DNA of 58,832 bases from an uncultured Veillonellaceae bacterium (GTDB taxonomy: Bacteria; Bacillota; Negativicutes; Veillonellales; Dialisteraceae), in contig CATVYJ010000010.1 in assembly GCA_958348245.1 (NCBI GenBank), positions 1 to 58,832 on the forward strand, in the 5' to 3' direction. Every line of letters begins with the position of its first letter. Positions within the stretch are counted from its first letter, which is position 1. The notes beneath the pieces were generated by a model that searched no databases, was not told where the DNA came from, and worked only from the letters and a program-made list of their open reading frames with translations. The translations under genes were made by a program, and so were the position numbers. This document shows, one piece after another, positions 47,818 to 57,225 of this stretch.

Positions 47818-49479
47818 TTGGCAAAGGAAAAATTACAGATTATCCCCCTCGGGGGCCTCGGCGAAATCGGCAAGAATATGACGGTGATCCGTTACGGGGA
47901 GGATATCATCATCCTCGACTCGGGCATGGCGTTCCCGGAGGAAAACATGCTGGGCATCGACATCGTCATTCCCGATTTCAGTTATGTCATTGAAAATAAG
48001 GACAAGGTGCGGGCCATCGTCATTACCCACGGCCACGAGGACCACATCGGCTCTCTGGCGTACCTCATGAAAGAAGTGAACGCGCCGATTTACGCGTCCC
48101 GCCTGACGGGCGGCCTCATCGAGGGCAAGTTCCGCGAGGCGCGCATCGGCCGCTACGAGCTGAATATCATCGAGACGGGGAAGGAATACAAGGCGGGGTG
48201 CTTCAAGTTCGGCTTCTTCCATGTGTGCCACTCCATTCCCGATTCGTGCGGCATTTATTTCCGCACGCCCGTGGGCGTCGTGGTCCACACGGGGGATTTC
48301 AAGTTTGACCACACGCCGGTGGACGGCCATCTCATGGATGTGCACAAGCTGGCGGAGCTGGGGCACCGGGGCGTGCTGGTGCTCATGGCGGACTCGACGA
48401 ACGCCGAGCGGCCGGGCTACACGCCGTCGGAGGCGGTGGTGTCGGACACGCTCATGAAGGCGTACTCCGGCGCGCGGGGCCGCATCATCCTCGCCACGTT
48501 CGCGTCGAATGTGTCCCGCATCCAGATGGCGGTGGACGCGGCGGTGGCGTTCAAGCGCAAGGTGTGCGTCTTCGGCCGCTCCATGGTGAATGTGTCGGAG
48601 ATCGCCCGGGAGATGGGCTATCTGAAAGCGCCGGCGGGGACGTTCATCGAGCCGGAGGAAATGAACCGGTACCGGGACGACCAGCTGTGCATTCTCACCA
48701 CGGGGAGCCAGGGCGAACCGATGGCGGGGCTCTCGCGCATGGCGGAGGGCAACCACCGGCAGGTGCAGGTGCACGCGGGCGACACGGTCATCATCTCCGC
48801 GTCCCCCATCCCGGGGAACGAGACGAGCGTGGGCCGCACCATCGACAAGCTCATGCGCCTCGGCGCGCACGTGATTTCCACCACGTCCATGCGGGTGCAC
48901 GTGTCGGGCCACGGCTCGCAGGAGGAGCTGAAGACGATGCACGCGCTCATCCAGCCGAAGTTCTTCATCCCCGTGCACGGGGAGTACCGCATGCTCTGCC
49001 GCCACGCGGAGCTCGCGGAGAGCATGGGCGTGAAGAAGCAGAATATCTTCGTTGGCGAAAACGGCATGGTCTTCGAGTTCACGTCCCGTTCGGGCCGCGT
49101 GGCGGGCCGGGTGAACGCGGGGCCGGTCTATGTGGACGGCCTCGGCGTGGGCGACGTGGGCAATATCGTCATCCGCGACCGGCAGCAGCTGTCCAACGAC
49201 GGCGTGGTGATCGTGGTGATCGCGCTCGAGAAGGGCTCGAACCATGTGGCGGCCGGGCCGGACATCGTGTCCCGGGGCTTCGTGTACGTTCGGGACAGCG
49301 AGGAGCTCATCGCCGGAGCGCGGGCGCGCGTGGAGAATGTGCTCGACCGGTGCGAGGCGGGAGACGTGACGGAGTGGAACGCCATCAAGACGCAGGTGCG
49401 CGACACGCTGGGCAAATATTTCTACGACAAGACGAAACGGCGTCCCATGATCCTGCCCATCATTCAGGAAATCCGCTGA
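47818..49479 (+). CDS. rnj: Ribonuclease J
   Basis: 553 aa. Beta-lactamase-fold nuclease with the zinc motif ITHGHEDHIGSL, the second ligand region VVHTGDFKFDHTPVDG, the beta-CASP segment (ADSTNAERPGYTPSE; TTGSQGEPMAGLSRMA) and the HGEYRML histidine motif. Provides 5' exonuclease and endonuclease activity for mRNA turnover and rRNA maturation in bacteria of this lineage. TTG start at 47818 after GGGAGG. Monocistronic with its own extended -10. Confidence 0.95.
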   Translation: MAKEKLQIIPLGGLGEIGKNMTVIRYGEDIIILDSGMAFPEENMLGIDIVIPDFSYVIENKDKVRAIVITHGHEDHIGSLAYLMKEVNAPIYASRLTGGLIEGKFREARIGRYELNIIETGKEYKAGCFKFGFFHVCHSIPDSCGIYFRTPVGVVVHTGDFKFDHTPVDGHLMDVHKLAELGHRGVLVLMADSTNAERPGYTPSEAVVSDTLMKAYSGARGRIILATFASNVSRIQMAVDAAVAFKRKVCVFGRSMVNVSEIAREMGYLKAPAGTFIEPEEMNRYRDDQLCILTTGSQGEPMAGLSRMAEGNHRQVQVHAGDTVIISASPIPGNETSVGRTIDKLMRLGAHVISTTSMRVHVSGHGSQEELKTMHALIQPKFFIPVHGEYRMLCRHAELAESMGVKKQNIFVGENGMVFEFTSRSGRVAGRVNAGPVYVDGLGVGDVGNIVIRDRQQLSNDGVVIVVIALEKGSNHVAAGPDIVSRGFVYVRDSEELIAGARARVENVLDRCEAGDVTEWNAIKTQVRDTLGKYFYDKTKRRPMILPIIQEIR

Positions 49480-49485
49480 ATCCAT

Positions 49486-49515
49486 ACAGACGCTTCTTTC
49501 CGGGGCGTCTGTTTC
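49486..49515 (+). terminator. Terminator of the RNase J gene
   Basis: CAGACGC pairs with GCGTCTG, followed by TTTCTTTTT. Confidence 0.8.
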
Positions 49516-49573
49516 TTTTTCCCCCTGTTTCTGCTATAGTGAGAGAAAATTCTCTGAAAAGGAAGGACAAGCG

Positions 49574-50530
49574 ATGCGAACGTTTCATCCGGGGCAGACG
49601 AATGCGGTGGTGGCCGCCGGCATGGGGACCGCCGTGGCGGTGGTGCTGTCCATGCTGGGGCTGTATGTGCCCGTTTTTTCCACGGTCATTTTTCTGCTGA
49701 TCCCTCTCCCCATCGCGTATATCGGCGTGACGCACGGCACGCGGTGGTCGGCGATCGTCACGGCGGGGACGCTCATCCTCGACTCGGTGTTTTTCGGGGT
49801 CTTCTCCGGGGCGTTCGTGTGCGCCATCTTCGCCTGCCTCGGCACGGTGCTGGGATGGTGCTACCAGCGGAAGGTCCGCCCGGCGGCGACGCTCTTCGCG
49901 GGGGCGCTGGCGGTGCTCATCGCCTTCGCGCTCCAGATCCTCTTCGGCGTTTTCGTGCTCGGCGTGGACACGTCGCTCCTCGACGGGAGTTTCCTCGAGG
50001 GCATCCGCCAGTCCACGGAGGAGCTGCTCCCCCAGTTTTACAGCGGGGAAACGCTCGCCGCGGCGCAGGAGAGCCTGAACGTGACCTACGACGTGCTGAA
50101 GAAATCGGTGCTCTTCATCGGGGTCACGGTGTGCGTCATCTATTCCTGGGCGGCCATGGCGCTCTCGGCGTATATTTTCGGGCGGCTCGGCCTGCGGGAT
50201 ATCCCGGCGCTGCCGCCTCTCTCCCGGTGGGAGCTTCCCACGGCGAGCGTGTACGCATACCTCGTGGTGATCGGCCTCGGCCTGCTCTATACGGAGGAGG
50301 ACTGGATCGCCACGCTCATCTACAATCTGCAGCTCGTGTGCAGCTTCATTTTCTGGCTGCAGGGGCTGGCCTTCGCGTGGTGGCTGCCCGCGCGGTTTGA
50401 GATTTTCCGCACGCTCCGGTGGTTTCTCATCGCGGGGTCGTTCTTCCTGCCTTTCATGCAGTCCGTCATGGTGGTGATGGGGCTCTTCGACCTGCTTTTC
50501 CACTACCGGCAGAAACGGAATTACCAGTAA
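49574..50530 (+). CDS. yybS: YybS-like membrane protein (DUF2232)
   Basis: 318 aa, eight or nine membrane helices (GTAVAVVLSMLGLYVPVF; LIPLPIAYIGVTHGTRW; late YNLQLVCSFIFWLQGLAFAW). The order yybS, gdpP, rplI is conserved in Firmicutes, which supports the assignment more than sequence alone. Function unknown. GGAAGGACAA precedes ATG 49574. Confidence 0.85.
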   Translation: MRTFHPGQTNAVVAAGMGTAVAVVLSMLGLYVPVFSTVIFLLIPLPIAYIGVTHGTRWSAIVTAGTLILDSVFFGVFSGAFVCAIFACLGTVLGWCYQRKVRPAATLFAGALAVLIAFALQILFGVFVLGVDTSLLDGSFLEGIRQSTEELLPQFYSGETLAAAQESLNVTYDVLKKSVLFIGVTVCVIYSWAAMALSAYIFGRLGLRDIPALPPLSRWELPTASVYAYLVVIGLGLLYTEEDWIATLIYNLQLVCSFIFWLQGLAFAWWLPARFEIFRTLRWFLIAGSFFLPFMQSVMVVMGLFDLLFHYRQKRNYQ

Positions 50531-50534
50531 AGGA

Positions 50535-50555
50535 CGGCGCTCCGGCGCCGTTTTT
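50535..50555 (+). terminator. Terminator after yybS
   Basis: CGGCGC/GCGCCG stem, four-base loop, five T; gdpP then has a TATAAT at 50587-50592. Confidence 0.7.
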
Positions 50556-50637
50556 GCATGCGTTTTCTATTTGTGAAAATATTTAGTATAATAAGGGCAT
50601 TGAACGACCTGCGGGAATCCGCGGGCAAGGAGGCCGT

Positions 50638-52617
50638 ATGCTGGAAAAAGTGTGGGTGCAGAAGCGCAATGAAAAGCTCTTCTGCGCGCTCGTGGCGGTG
50701 ACGCTCCTGGCGCTTCTCAGCCAGAACTGGGTGCTGGGGGTGCTGCTGGCCATCGTGGATATGGCGTGCTTCCTCTTCATCAAGAAACGGGACATCGAGC
50801 AGGAGCAGATCCTCATGCAGTACCTGGACGATCTCTCCGCGGGGGTGGAGGCGGGCACGGTGTACGCCGTGAAGAATCTTCCGCTCGGCATGGCCATGGT
50901 GAATGAGCAGCGCCGCCTCGTGTGGGCGAACGACGTCTTCCGCACGTGGGTGAAGGACGAAGGCGGCGGCGAGACGGAGATCGACCGTCTGCTGCCGGGG
51001 ACGCACGCGGCGCGCCTCTGGGGCAAGTCGGGGTGGTTTGACTGCTGCGTGAAGGGCTCGTATTTCCGGGTGTTCCATAAATTTGTGGAAGCCGGGGAAA
51101 ACGGGGAGAGCGCGTACCTCCTCTTCTACCTCATGGACCGCACGGACATGGAAAAAGCCGTCCAGGCCTGCGAAGAGGCCATGCCGGTCTTCTGCCTCAT
51201 CCGCATCGACAATATTTCCGAAGTGTCCGCGGACATGACGGACGTGGAGAAGTCCAATCTCCTCTCCGAGGTGGACGAATGCATCCTCGGGGAATTTTCC
51301 CAGCTGGACGGATTCATCAAGCAGTACGCCACGGCGGACTTCGTGGCGTGCATTTCCCGGGCGTCGCTCGCCGCGCTCATGGACAATCATTTCGAGATCC
51401 TCGACAAGGTGCGGGAGATCAAGACGGTGAACCGCATCCCCGTGACGCTCTCCATCGGCATCGTGCAGAGCGAGGACACCTTCGCCCGGCAGGCGGAGGA
51501 AGCGCAGATGTCGCTTGATCTGGCCCTCGGCCGGGGCGGCGACCAGGCGGTGGTGCGCGTCGGCGAGGACGTGAAGGTCTTCGGCGGCAAGACCCCCGCT
51601 ACGGGGAGCATGACCCGCGTGCGGGTGCGCGTGGTGGCGCAGGCGCTCCGGGAAATCATCGACGATTCGGACCGGGTGCTCGTCATGGGCCACGCGAACG
51701 AAGACTACGACGCCCTCGGCGGCGCGGTGGGCGTGGCGCATCTCGCCCGGGCGTCGGGCAAAGAGGTGCACGTGGTGGTGTCCCGCTACGCGGAGACCAC
51801 GAAGAAGATGCGCCGGGCCATCGAGGAGGATGACGAGCTGTCCGATCTCCTCATCGACGAAGGGGACGCGAAGGACCTCGTGACGGACCGGACGCTGGTC
51901 TTCGTGGTGGACACGCACGTGCCGGAGATGGCCGCCGCGCCGGAAGTCCTGAAGCGCTCTTCCCGGCGGGTCATCATCGACCATCACCGCCGGTCCAGCA
52001 CCATCATCCCGAATACGCTCCTCACCTACATGGAGCCGTCCGCTTCGTCCACGTCGGAACTGGTGGCGGAGCTCGTGCAGTACTACGGGGCGGACGAGGA
52101 TATGCCCCAGCTCACCGCGTCCTGCCTCTATGCGGGCATCGTGGTGGACACGAAGAATTTCGCCGTGCAGACGGGCATCCGCACCTTCGACGCGGCGAGC
52201 TTCCTCCGCCGGAGCGGGGCGGACACGAAGCTCGTGCGGGAGCTCTTCGCGGTGGACATCGAGACCACGAGGATCAAATCGGCCATCATGGCGAACATGA
52301 AGATCGTGGACAAATGCATCGCCGTGGCGGAATGCCCCGCGGGGGTGGCGCAGGCGCAGGTCATCGCCGCGCAGGTGGCGGATTTCCTCGTCAACGTGGA
52401 GGGCATCCGGTGCAGCATCCTCTTCTATCCCCTCGATAAAAAAATTGGCGTCTCCGCCCGCAGTGATGGTACAATCAATGTACAGCTCGTCATGGAGGCC
52501 GTCGGCGGCGGGGGCCACATGACCGTCTCGGGCGCGCAGATCAGGGAGCAGGACCGGGACGACGCGGAAAAGAAAATCATTGCGGCCATCCGGGCGCAGA
52601 TGAAGGAGGAATCATAA
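50638..52617 (+). CDS. gdpP: c-di-AMP phosphodiesterase (GdpP/YybT family)
   Basis: 659 aa, standard length and order. Two membrane helices (about 12-50), a PAS-like domain (about 75-165), a degenerate GGDEF domain (about 170-310; no GGDEF signature) and DHH/DHHA1 (about 340-655). DHH motifs: MGHANEDYDALGG, FVVDTHVPE, IIDHHRRSS; DHHA1: GGGGHMTVSGAQ. It hydrolyses cyclic di-AMP at the membrane, controlling potassium and osmotic balance and wall stress; the Kef antiporter 5 kb away is a natural functional relative. The stop touches rplI. Confidence 0.94.
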   Translation: MLEKVWVQKRNEKLFCALVAVTLLALLSQNWVLGVLLAIVDMACFLFIKKRDIEQEQILMQYLDDLSAGVEAGTVYAVKNLPLGMAMVNEQRRLVWANDVFRTWVKDEGGGETEIDRLLPGTHAARLWGKSGWFDCCVKGSYFRVFHKFVEAGENGESAYLLFYLMDRTDMEKAVQACEEAMPVFCLIRIDNISEVSADMTDVEKSNLLSEVDECILGEFSQLDGFIKQYATADFVACISRASLAALMDNHFEILDKVREIKTVNRIPVTLSIGIVQSEDTFARQAEEAQMSLDLALGRGGDQAVVRVGEDVKVFGGKTPATGSMTRVRVRVVAQALREIIDDSDRVLVMGHANEDYDALGGAVGVAHLARASGKEVHVVVSRYAETTKKMRRAIEEDDELSDLLIDEGDAKDLVTDRTLVFVVDTHVPEMAAAPEVLKRSSRRVIIDHHRRSSTIIPNTLLTYMEPSASSTSELVAELVQYYGADEDMPQLTASCLYAGIVVDTKNFAVQTGIRTFDAASFLRRSGADTKLVRELFAVDIETTRIKSAIMANMKIVDKCIAVAECPAGVAQAQVIAAQVADFLVNVEGIRCSILFYPLDKKIGVSARSDGTINVQLVMEAVGGGGHMTVSGAQIREQDRDDAEKKIIAAIRAQMKEES

Positions 52618-53064
52618 ATGAAAGTCGTACTTTTACAGGACGTAAAGAAACTGGGCAAGCGGGGCGACGTGGTGGAAGTCTCCGACGGCTACGGCCGCAA
52701 CGTGCTCATCAAGCGCGGCCTCGGGCAGGAAGGGACGAAGGCGAATCTCAACACCGCGGCGCAGCGGAAGGAATCGAAGGAATTCAAGTCCAAAGTGGCT
52801 GCGGACGAAGCGGTCATCATGGCGTCCCAGCTGAAAAAAGTCCACGCGGAGATCAAAGTGAAGGTGGGCGAAGACGGCCGCATCTTCGGCAGCGTCACCG
52901 CCAAGGACATCAGCGAGACCCTCGAGAAGTCCTACGGATTCAAGCTGGACAAGAAGAATATCCGGCTGAAGGAACCGATCAAGCAGCCCGGCGAATACGA
53001 AGTGGAAGTGTGGGTGCACCCGCAGGTGACCAGCACCATCCGCCTCACCGTATCCGCGGAATAA
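52618..53064 (+). CDS. rplI: 50S ribosomal protein L9
   Basis: 148 aa. The L9 N-terminal signature LLQDVKKLGKRGDVVEVSDG, then GYGRNVLIKRG, a long central helix and the C-terminal domain. Starts immediately after the gdpP stop, with AAGGAGG inside the end of gdpP, so the two are coupled. Confidence 0.97.
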   Translation: MKVVLLQDVKKLGKRGDVVEVSDGYGRNVLIKRGLGQEGTKANLNTAAQRKESKEFKSKVAADEAVIMASQLKKVHAEIKVKVGEDGRIFGSVTAKDISETLEKSYGFKLDKKNIRLKEPIKQPGEYEVEVWVHPQVTSTIRLTVSAE

Positions 53065-53072
53065 AGAAAACG

Positions 53073-53096
53073 CGCATCCTCCGGGATGCGTTTTTT
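53073..53096 (+). terminator. Terminator of gdpP-rplI
   Basis: CGCATCC/GGATGCG, four-base loop, six T. Confidence 0.88.
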
Positions 53097-53232
53097 CGTG
53101 CAGCTCTCCATTGACAGGGGCGGGGGGCGGCGTATAATCGAAGAAAAATTGCTTATCTGCCCATAAGCAAAATGAAGAGAAATGCCGCGGGACACGCGGC
53201 GGGCCGCGCCGGCGCGGAGAAAGGCAGGACAA

Positions 53233-54408
53233 ATGGACAACTCGTACGTGAAGCGCACCGTGTGGATCTGCGCCCTCGGGGGCATCTGCGTCTCCGGCGG
53301 AGGGACCATGGTCTTTCCCTTCCTGTCGTTCTACCTGCTCGACCTGGGGGCGGCGCCGGACGATGTGGAGCTCTGGACGTCGCTCGCCGCGTCGAGCACC
53401 TTCCTCATGGGGGCCATCGTGCTGCCCATCTGGGGCGCGCTCTCCGACCGCATGGGCTGCAAGAAGATGATTCTCCGCGCCGCGGGGAGCCTGGCGCTCG
53501 CCTTCTTCATTGCGTCCATCGTGACCACGCCCCTCCAGTTCATCGGGGTGCGCATGTTCCAGGGATTTTCCTTCGGGTACTTCCCCATCTGCCAGTCGCT
53601 CCTGTCGGCCATCGCCGGGAACCATTCCGCGGAGGCCATCAGCTTCCTCATGGCGGGGCGGAGCGCGGGGAGCGTCATCGGCCCCTTCCTCGGCGGGAGC
53701 CTCGCCCATTTCCTCGGCATGCGCACGTCCTTCCTCGTGGGCGGCGCGGGGTACGTCATCTGTTTCCTGCTCATTCTTTTCTTTGTGCGCGAGCCGAAGC
53801 GGGACGTGCAGAAACGGGCGGGCATGGCCGAATCGTTCCGCATCCTGTCGAAGAACGGCGCGTTCCTCCGGCTCATGGGCCTCATGATCGTCAATCAGGC
53901 GGCGATCATCCTCATCAATCCCATCTTCGCCCTCTACGTGGCGGAGCTCACCCACGACACGGCGGACGCTGATCTCTACTCGGGGATCATCGTGGGCGTG
54001 GTGGGCATCGCCGGGGTCATCGCCGCGCCGTTCTGGGGCCGGCTCTGCACCCGCCGGGGCGTGAATACGGCGATCCTCTGGTCCTTTGCGGGCGGGGCGG
54101 CCACGTTCTTCGCCCAGTGGCTCGCGCCGGACATCTGGACGTTTGCGGCGGCGCAGTTCCTCTTCGGCATTTTCGTGGTGGGCGGCACCATTTCCATCAC
54201 CGCCGGCGTGAACGAATGCACCGACGCGGGCATGCGGGGGAGCGCCTTCGGCCTCATGGCCACGGGCATGAATCTGGGCAATTTCGCGGGGCCTCTCCTC
54301 GGGGGCGTCACGGCGGACGCCTTCGGCCTCTCCGCGGCGTTCTTCGAGGGCGGCGTCATCCTGCTTCTCGCGGCCCTGTGGATGCTCCTTCGCCGCCGCG
54401 CGGCGTGA
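53233..54408 (+). CDS. MFS-family drug/metabolite exporter
   Basis: 391 aa, twelve membrane helices. The MFS motif A region is IWGALSDRMGCKKM, with motif C-like ISFLMAGRSAGSVIGPFLGG and the second-half counterpart APFWGRLCTRRG. Resembles the tetracycline/multidrug (MdtG-like) branch. ATG 53233 is chosen over the frame opening at 53182, which lacks a ribosome site. Confidence 0.87.
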   Translation: MDNSYVKRTVWICALGGICVSGGGTMVFPFLSFYLLDLGAAPDDVELWTSLAASSTFLMGAIVLPIWGALSDRMGCKKMILRAAGSLALAFFIASIVTTPLQFIGVRMFQGFSFGYFPICQSLLSAIAGNHSAEAISFLMAGRSAGSVIGPFLGGSLAHFLGMRTSFLVGGAGYVICFLLILFFVREPKRDVQKRAGMAESFRILSKNGAFLRLMGLMIVNQAAIILINPIFALYVAELTHDTADADLYSGIIVGVVGIAGVIAAPFWGRLCTRRGVNTAILWSFAGGAATFFAQWLAPDIWTFAAAQFLFGIFVVGGTISITAGVNECTDAGMRGSAFGLMATGMNLGNFAGPLLGGVTADAFGLSAAFFEGGVILLLAALWMLLRRRAA

Positions 54409-54421
54409 TACGGCAAAAAAG

Positions 54422-54451
54422 AAAGACTTCTCGTGACGGGAAGTCTTTTTT
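54422..54451. terminator. Bidirectional terminator
   Basis: AAAGACTTC (54422-54430) pairs with GAAGTCTTT (54440-54448); T runs on both sides serve the convergent MFS and Sel1 genes. Confidence 0.85.
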
Positions 54452-54511
54452 CTATGGAAATTTTTCTATGTTCCTTATGCGGGGAGGGAAGCGGGCCGTG
54501 GGCCGTGTCCG

Positions 54512-56974
54512 TCAGCGGAACCATTTCCGGAAGAAGCCGCCGGAGGGTTTGTCTTTTTTCTCCGGCTCGGGAGGCGTTTCCGGCTCGGGCGGCGTGAGGT
54601 CCGCCAGGAGGCGGGCGGCCTTTTCGCTGCCCTGCTCTGCGAGGGCGCGGTAGACTGCGCGGGCGCGGGCGGGCTGGCGCTTTTCCACAAAGAGCGCGGC
54701 CAGCTCCCAGGCGGCATCTTCGCTGCCGAGCCGGCGGGCCTCTTCGTAAGCGCGGATGGCGGCTTCGCCGTCTCTGGGCGTGCCGTCGCCCGTGCGGTAT
54801 TTCCGGGCGAGGCGGAGGGCTCCCTCCGCGCTGCCCTGCACGGCGGCGGCGTTGTAGAAAAGAAAGGCCCGCGATGCGTTCGGCGGGGTGCCGAGGCCCT
54901 CGTCGTACATGACGCCCGCGCGGAGCGCCGCTTCGGGATGGTGGGCGGCGGCGAGCATGTAGTACCCGAGGGCCTCCCGGAGTGTGTCGAAATCCGCGCC
55001 GTCCCGGTCGAGCCGGCGGGCGCACCAGAGCGCCGCTTCCGCGTCGCCTCCGTCCGCGTCCCGGCGGTACAGCTCCGCCGCTTCGTCCGCCCGCCCGGTT
55101 TCTTCATAGAGCCGGGCGAGGGGCAGCGCGTCTTCCCCGTGGCCCGCCGCGAGAGACGCACGGTACGCACCAATGGCCTTTTCTGCGTCGCGGTCCGGGC
55201 CGTCCGCACTGTACAGCGCGCCCAGCCGGTGCGCTGCGTCCCCGTCTCCCGCGCGGGCCGCTTCTTCGAGCGCGCAGCGCGCGTCCTCCGGCTGTCCATC
55301 TTCTTCGAGGAGCGCGGCGAGGAGACGGGCGGCCGCGGGGCATCCGCTTCGGGTGGCGCGGGTATAGCAGGCGGCGGCCCGCCGTTTGTCCGGCTTCAGC
55401 ACCGGCGCGTCATAGAGGCCGTCCAGCGCGTCCGCGATGGCTTCCGCGCCGCGGTCGAAGACGAGGCCGAGGGAGAGCGCGGCGGACGCGTCGTCCGGAG
55501 CCTGTCCCGTGAAGGCGATGTGTCCCTCTCCGTCGGGGGCGAAGGATTCCTCCTTCGGGAGGCTGAGAAAGAGCGCGAGGAAATGGAACGCCCGCAGGTC
55601 GCCGCCCTTGTCGGTATAGCGCGCGGCCAGCGCCGCCGCGGCGTCCTTCCGTCCCCCTTCGGCGGCGGCTTCGAGGTACTGTTCCGCCTCTTCGGGCGTG
55701 GCGGCGAGACGGGCGAGGCCGCACGCCGCGTCGGCCCGGCGGAGCGCGTCATTGCCGCGGAAGCACCGGAGGAAATAGTCCTTCGCTTTTTCCGGGTCCT
55801 GCGGGAGGCCGTCTTTTCCGGCGGCGTACATCCGGCCCAGCGCGAGGAGGGCCTGCGGGTCGCCCTCGTCCGCGCGGCGCTGCAGAAGCTCCGGGAAGAA
55901 CGGCACGTCCCGCCCCTGTTTCCGCAGGGCGAGAAAGGCGGCGAAAGCGTCCGCGCTGCCCGCGGCATACGCCGCCCAGAGCAGGCCCATGCCCTCGTCC
56001 GCCCGGCCGCCGTCCACGGCGAGTTCCGTTCCGCAGAGAGCGGCGGCGTTCCAGTCGCCGTGCGCGGCGCGCCGGAAAAATTCCGTGTCCGCCGGGCTGC
56101 CGCCGTCCAGCGCGGAAGAGACGGCTTCCCGGGCGAGCGTTTCCCCGGGGATGAGGAAGAACCGCTTCATCTCTTCCAGCGCCATCCGGTCCGCAAAGGC
56201 CGTGAGATGCGGCGCGAGCGCGGCGTAGGCCCGCCGGTCCACGGGCATGGCGCGGAGCACCTCGAGAAGGAGGCGGGGCTCCTTGTCCTGCGGGATGCGG
56301 CCGTGGAGAATGTTGTCCATGATGCCCGCCGCGCGCTGCAGGTCTTCCCGGCTGACGCCCGACGGGGAGAGGCCGAGCACCCGCTGTGGCAGGATGCGCA
56401 CAAAGGCCTCCCGCACGCACCGGTCGAGGGCCTTCACGAGCGCGCGGAGCGTGTCGGGGTTGTTATAGATGTCCGCTTTTTTTCCGCTGATGCGCACGGA
56501 GGTGACCAGATTGCCCAGCGCGTTGAAGACGGAATGGGCCGCGCCGGTGACGAGATTCACCGCGCCTGCTTCGAGGCTCGCCCAGATGGCCGCGTCGAGG
56601 CCGAACCCGCCGCCGGTGAAGCGGCCCCGCATGTCTTTCCGGATGCGCCGCCGCTCTTCTTCGCCGAGCTTCTCCGTCTCCAGATCGACGAACTGGTCGT
56701 ACACCTGCTGGAACGCTTCCTGCCAGGGGCGGATGAGCCGTCCCTCTCCGTCCAGCGCGGTGAAGGCGGTCTCGTTGATGTCGTAATGGCCCGCGTCCAC
56801 CGCGCGCTGCACCGCGTCCTTCACGGCCCGGGCGATGAGGAGCCGCCCCGCGTCGTAGCCGTCTTCGCAGAACCGCCGCAGGTTCCCCAGCCCGCGGTAC
56901 TGCCGGATGAACTGGAGCGACGCCTCCATGGACGCGAGCAGCCCCGCTTCCCAGCACGCCATATACGGCGCCAT
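54512..56974 (-). CDS. Large Sel1/TPR-repeat protein with unknown N-terminal domain
   Basis: 820 aa from the ATG at 56974. Residues 1-270 are an unknown domain with a glycine/alanine-rich helical stretch (LEAGAVNLVTGAAHSVFNAL). From about 300 to 800 the protein is Sel1-like/TPR repeats (ALLALGRMYAAGKDGLPQDP; AALRAGVMYDEGLGTPPNAS; GALRLARKYRTGDGTPRDG). It ends in an aromatic-basic tail (GGFFRKWFR). Probably a cytoplasmic scaffold. The true start seems to be the ATG at 57031 with GGGAGG before it; 19 extra codons (MAEDI-stop-FTIAGETLSYPAD) join in frame but codon 6 is UGA (57014-57016). No ribosome site precedes 56974. Confidence 0.78.
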   Translation of the reverse strand: MAPYMACWEAGLLASMEASLQFIRQYRGLGNLRRFCEDGYDAGRLLIARAVKDAVQRAVDAGHYDINETAFTALDGEGRLIRPWQEAFQQVYDQFVDLETEKLGEEERRRIRKDMRGRFTGGGFGLDAAIWASLEAGAVNLVTGAAHSVFNALGNLVTSVRISGKKADIYNNPDTLRALVKALDRCVREAFVRILPQRVLGLSPSGVSREDLQRAAGIMDNILHGRIPQDKEPRLLLEVLRAMPVDRRAYAALAPHLTAFADRMALEEMKRFFLIPGETLAREAVSSALDGGSPADTEFFRRAAHGDWNAAALCGTELAVDGGRADEGMGLLWAAYAAGSADAFAAFLALRKQGRDVPFFPELLQRRADEGDPQALLALGRMYAAGKDGLPQDPEKAKDYFLRCFRGNDALRRADAACGLARLAATPEEAEQYLEAAAEGGRKDAAAALAARYTDKGGDLRAFHFLALFLSLPKEESFAPDGEGHIAFTGQAPDDASAALSLGLVFDRGAEAIADALDGLYDAPVLKPDKRRAAACYTRATRSGCPAAARLLAALLEEDGQPEDARCALEEAARAGDGDAAHRLGALYSADGPDRDAEKAIGAYRASLAAGHGEDALPLARLYEETGRADEAAELYRRDADGGDAEAALWCARRLDRDGADFDTLREALGYYMLAAAHHPEAALRAGVMYDEGLGTPPNASRAFLFYNAAAVQGSAEGALRLARKYRTGDGTPRDGEAAIRAYEEARRLGSEDAAWELAALFVEKRQPARARAVYRALAEQGSEKAARLLADLTPPEPETPPEPEKKDKPSGGFFRKWFR

Positions 56975-57115
56975 GTCCGCCGGGTAGGAAAGCGTCTCGC
57001 CGGCGATGGTGAATCAAATGTCCTCTGCCATACTGTCCTCCCTCGTGTTTCTTTTATTTCTTTCCATCACAGCAGGCGCGCCGCCCCTTGGGAAGCGGAG
57101 CGCGTCTTCTCCGGA

Positions 57116-57148
57116 GACGAAAAGAAGGCCTCTCGAATGAGAAGCCTG
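57116..57148. repeat. Terminator-like direct repeat, left of the acyltransferase island
   Basis: GACGAAAAGAAGGCCTCTC, two variable bases, then ATGAGAAGCCT. Identical to 58286-58317 except at those two bases. The hairpin AGGCCTCTC/GAGAAGCCT would act as a terminator on the minus strand. Confidence 0.85.
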
Positions 57149-57225
57149 TTTTATGCGGCATAAGTGATAAAAGTATGTTATGATTTAACAAATTACATAC
57201 CGTTGGTCATTTAAGGAGTGAGTAT

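Noticed and set aside
54938..57163. 741-codon open frame on the plus strand
   Set aside because: Antisense to the Sel1-repeat protein; Arg/Val/Glu-rich low-complexity translation without motifs.
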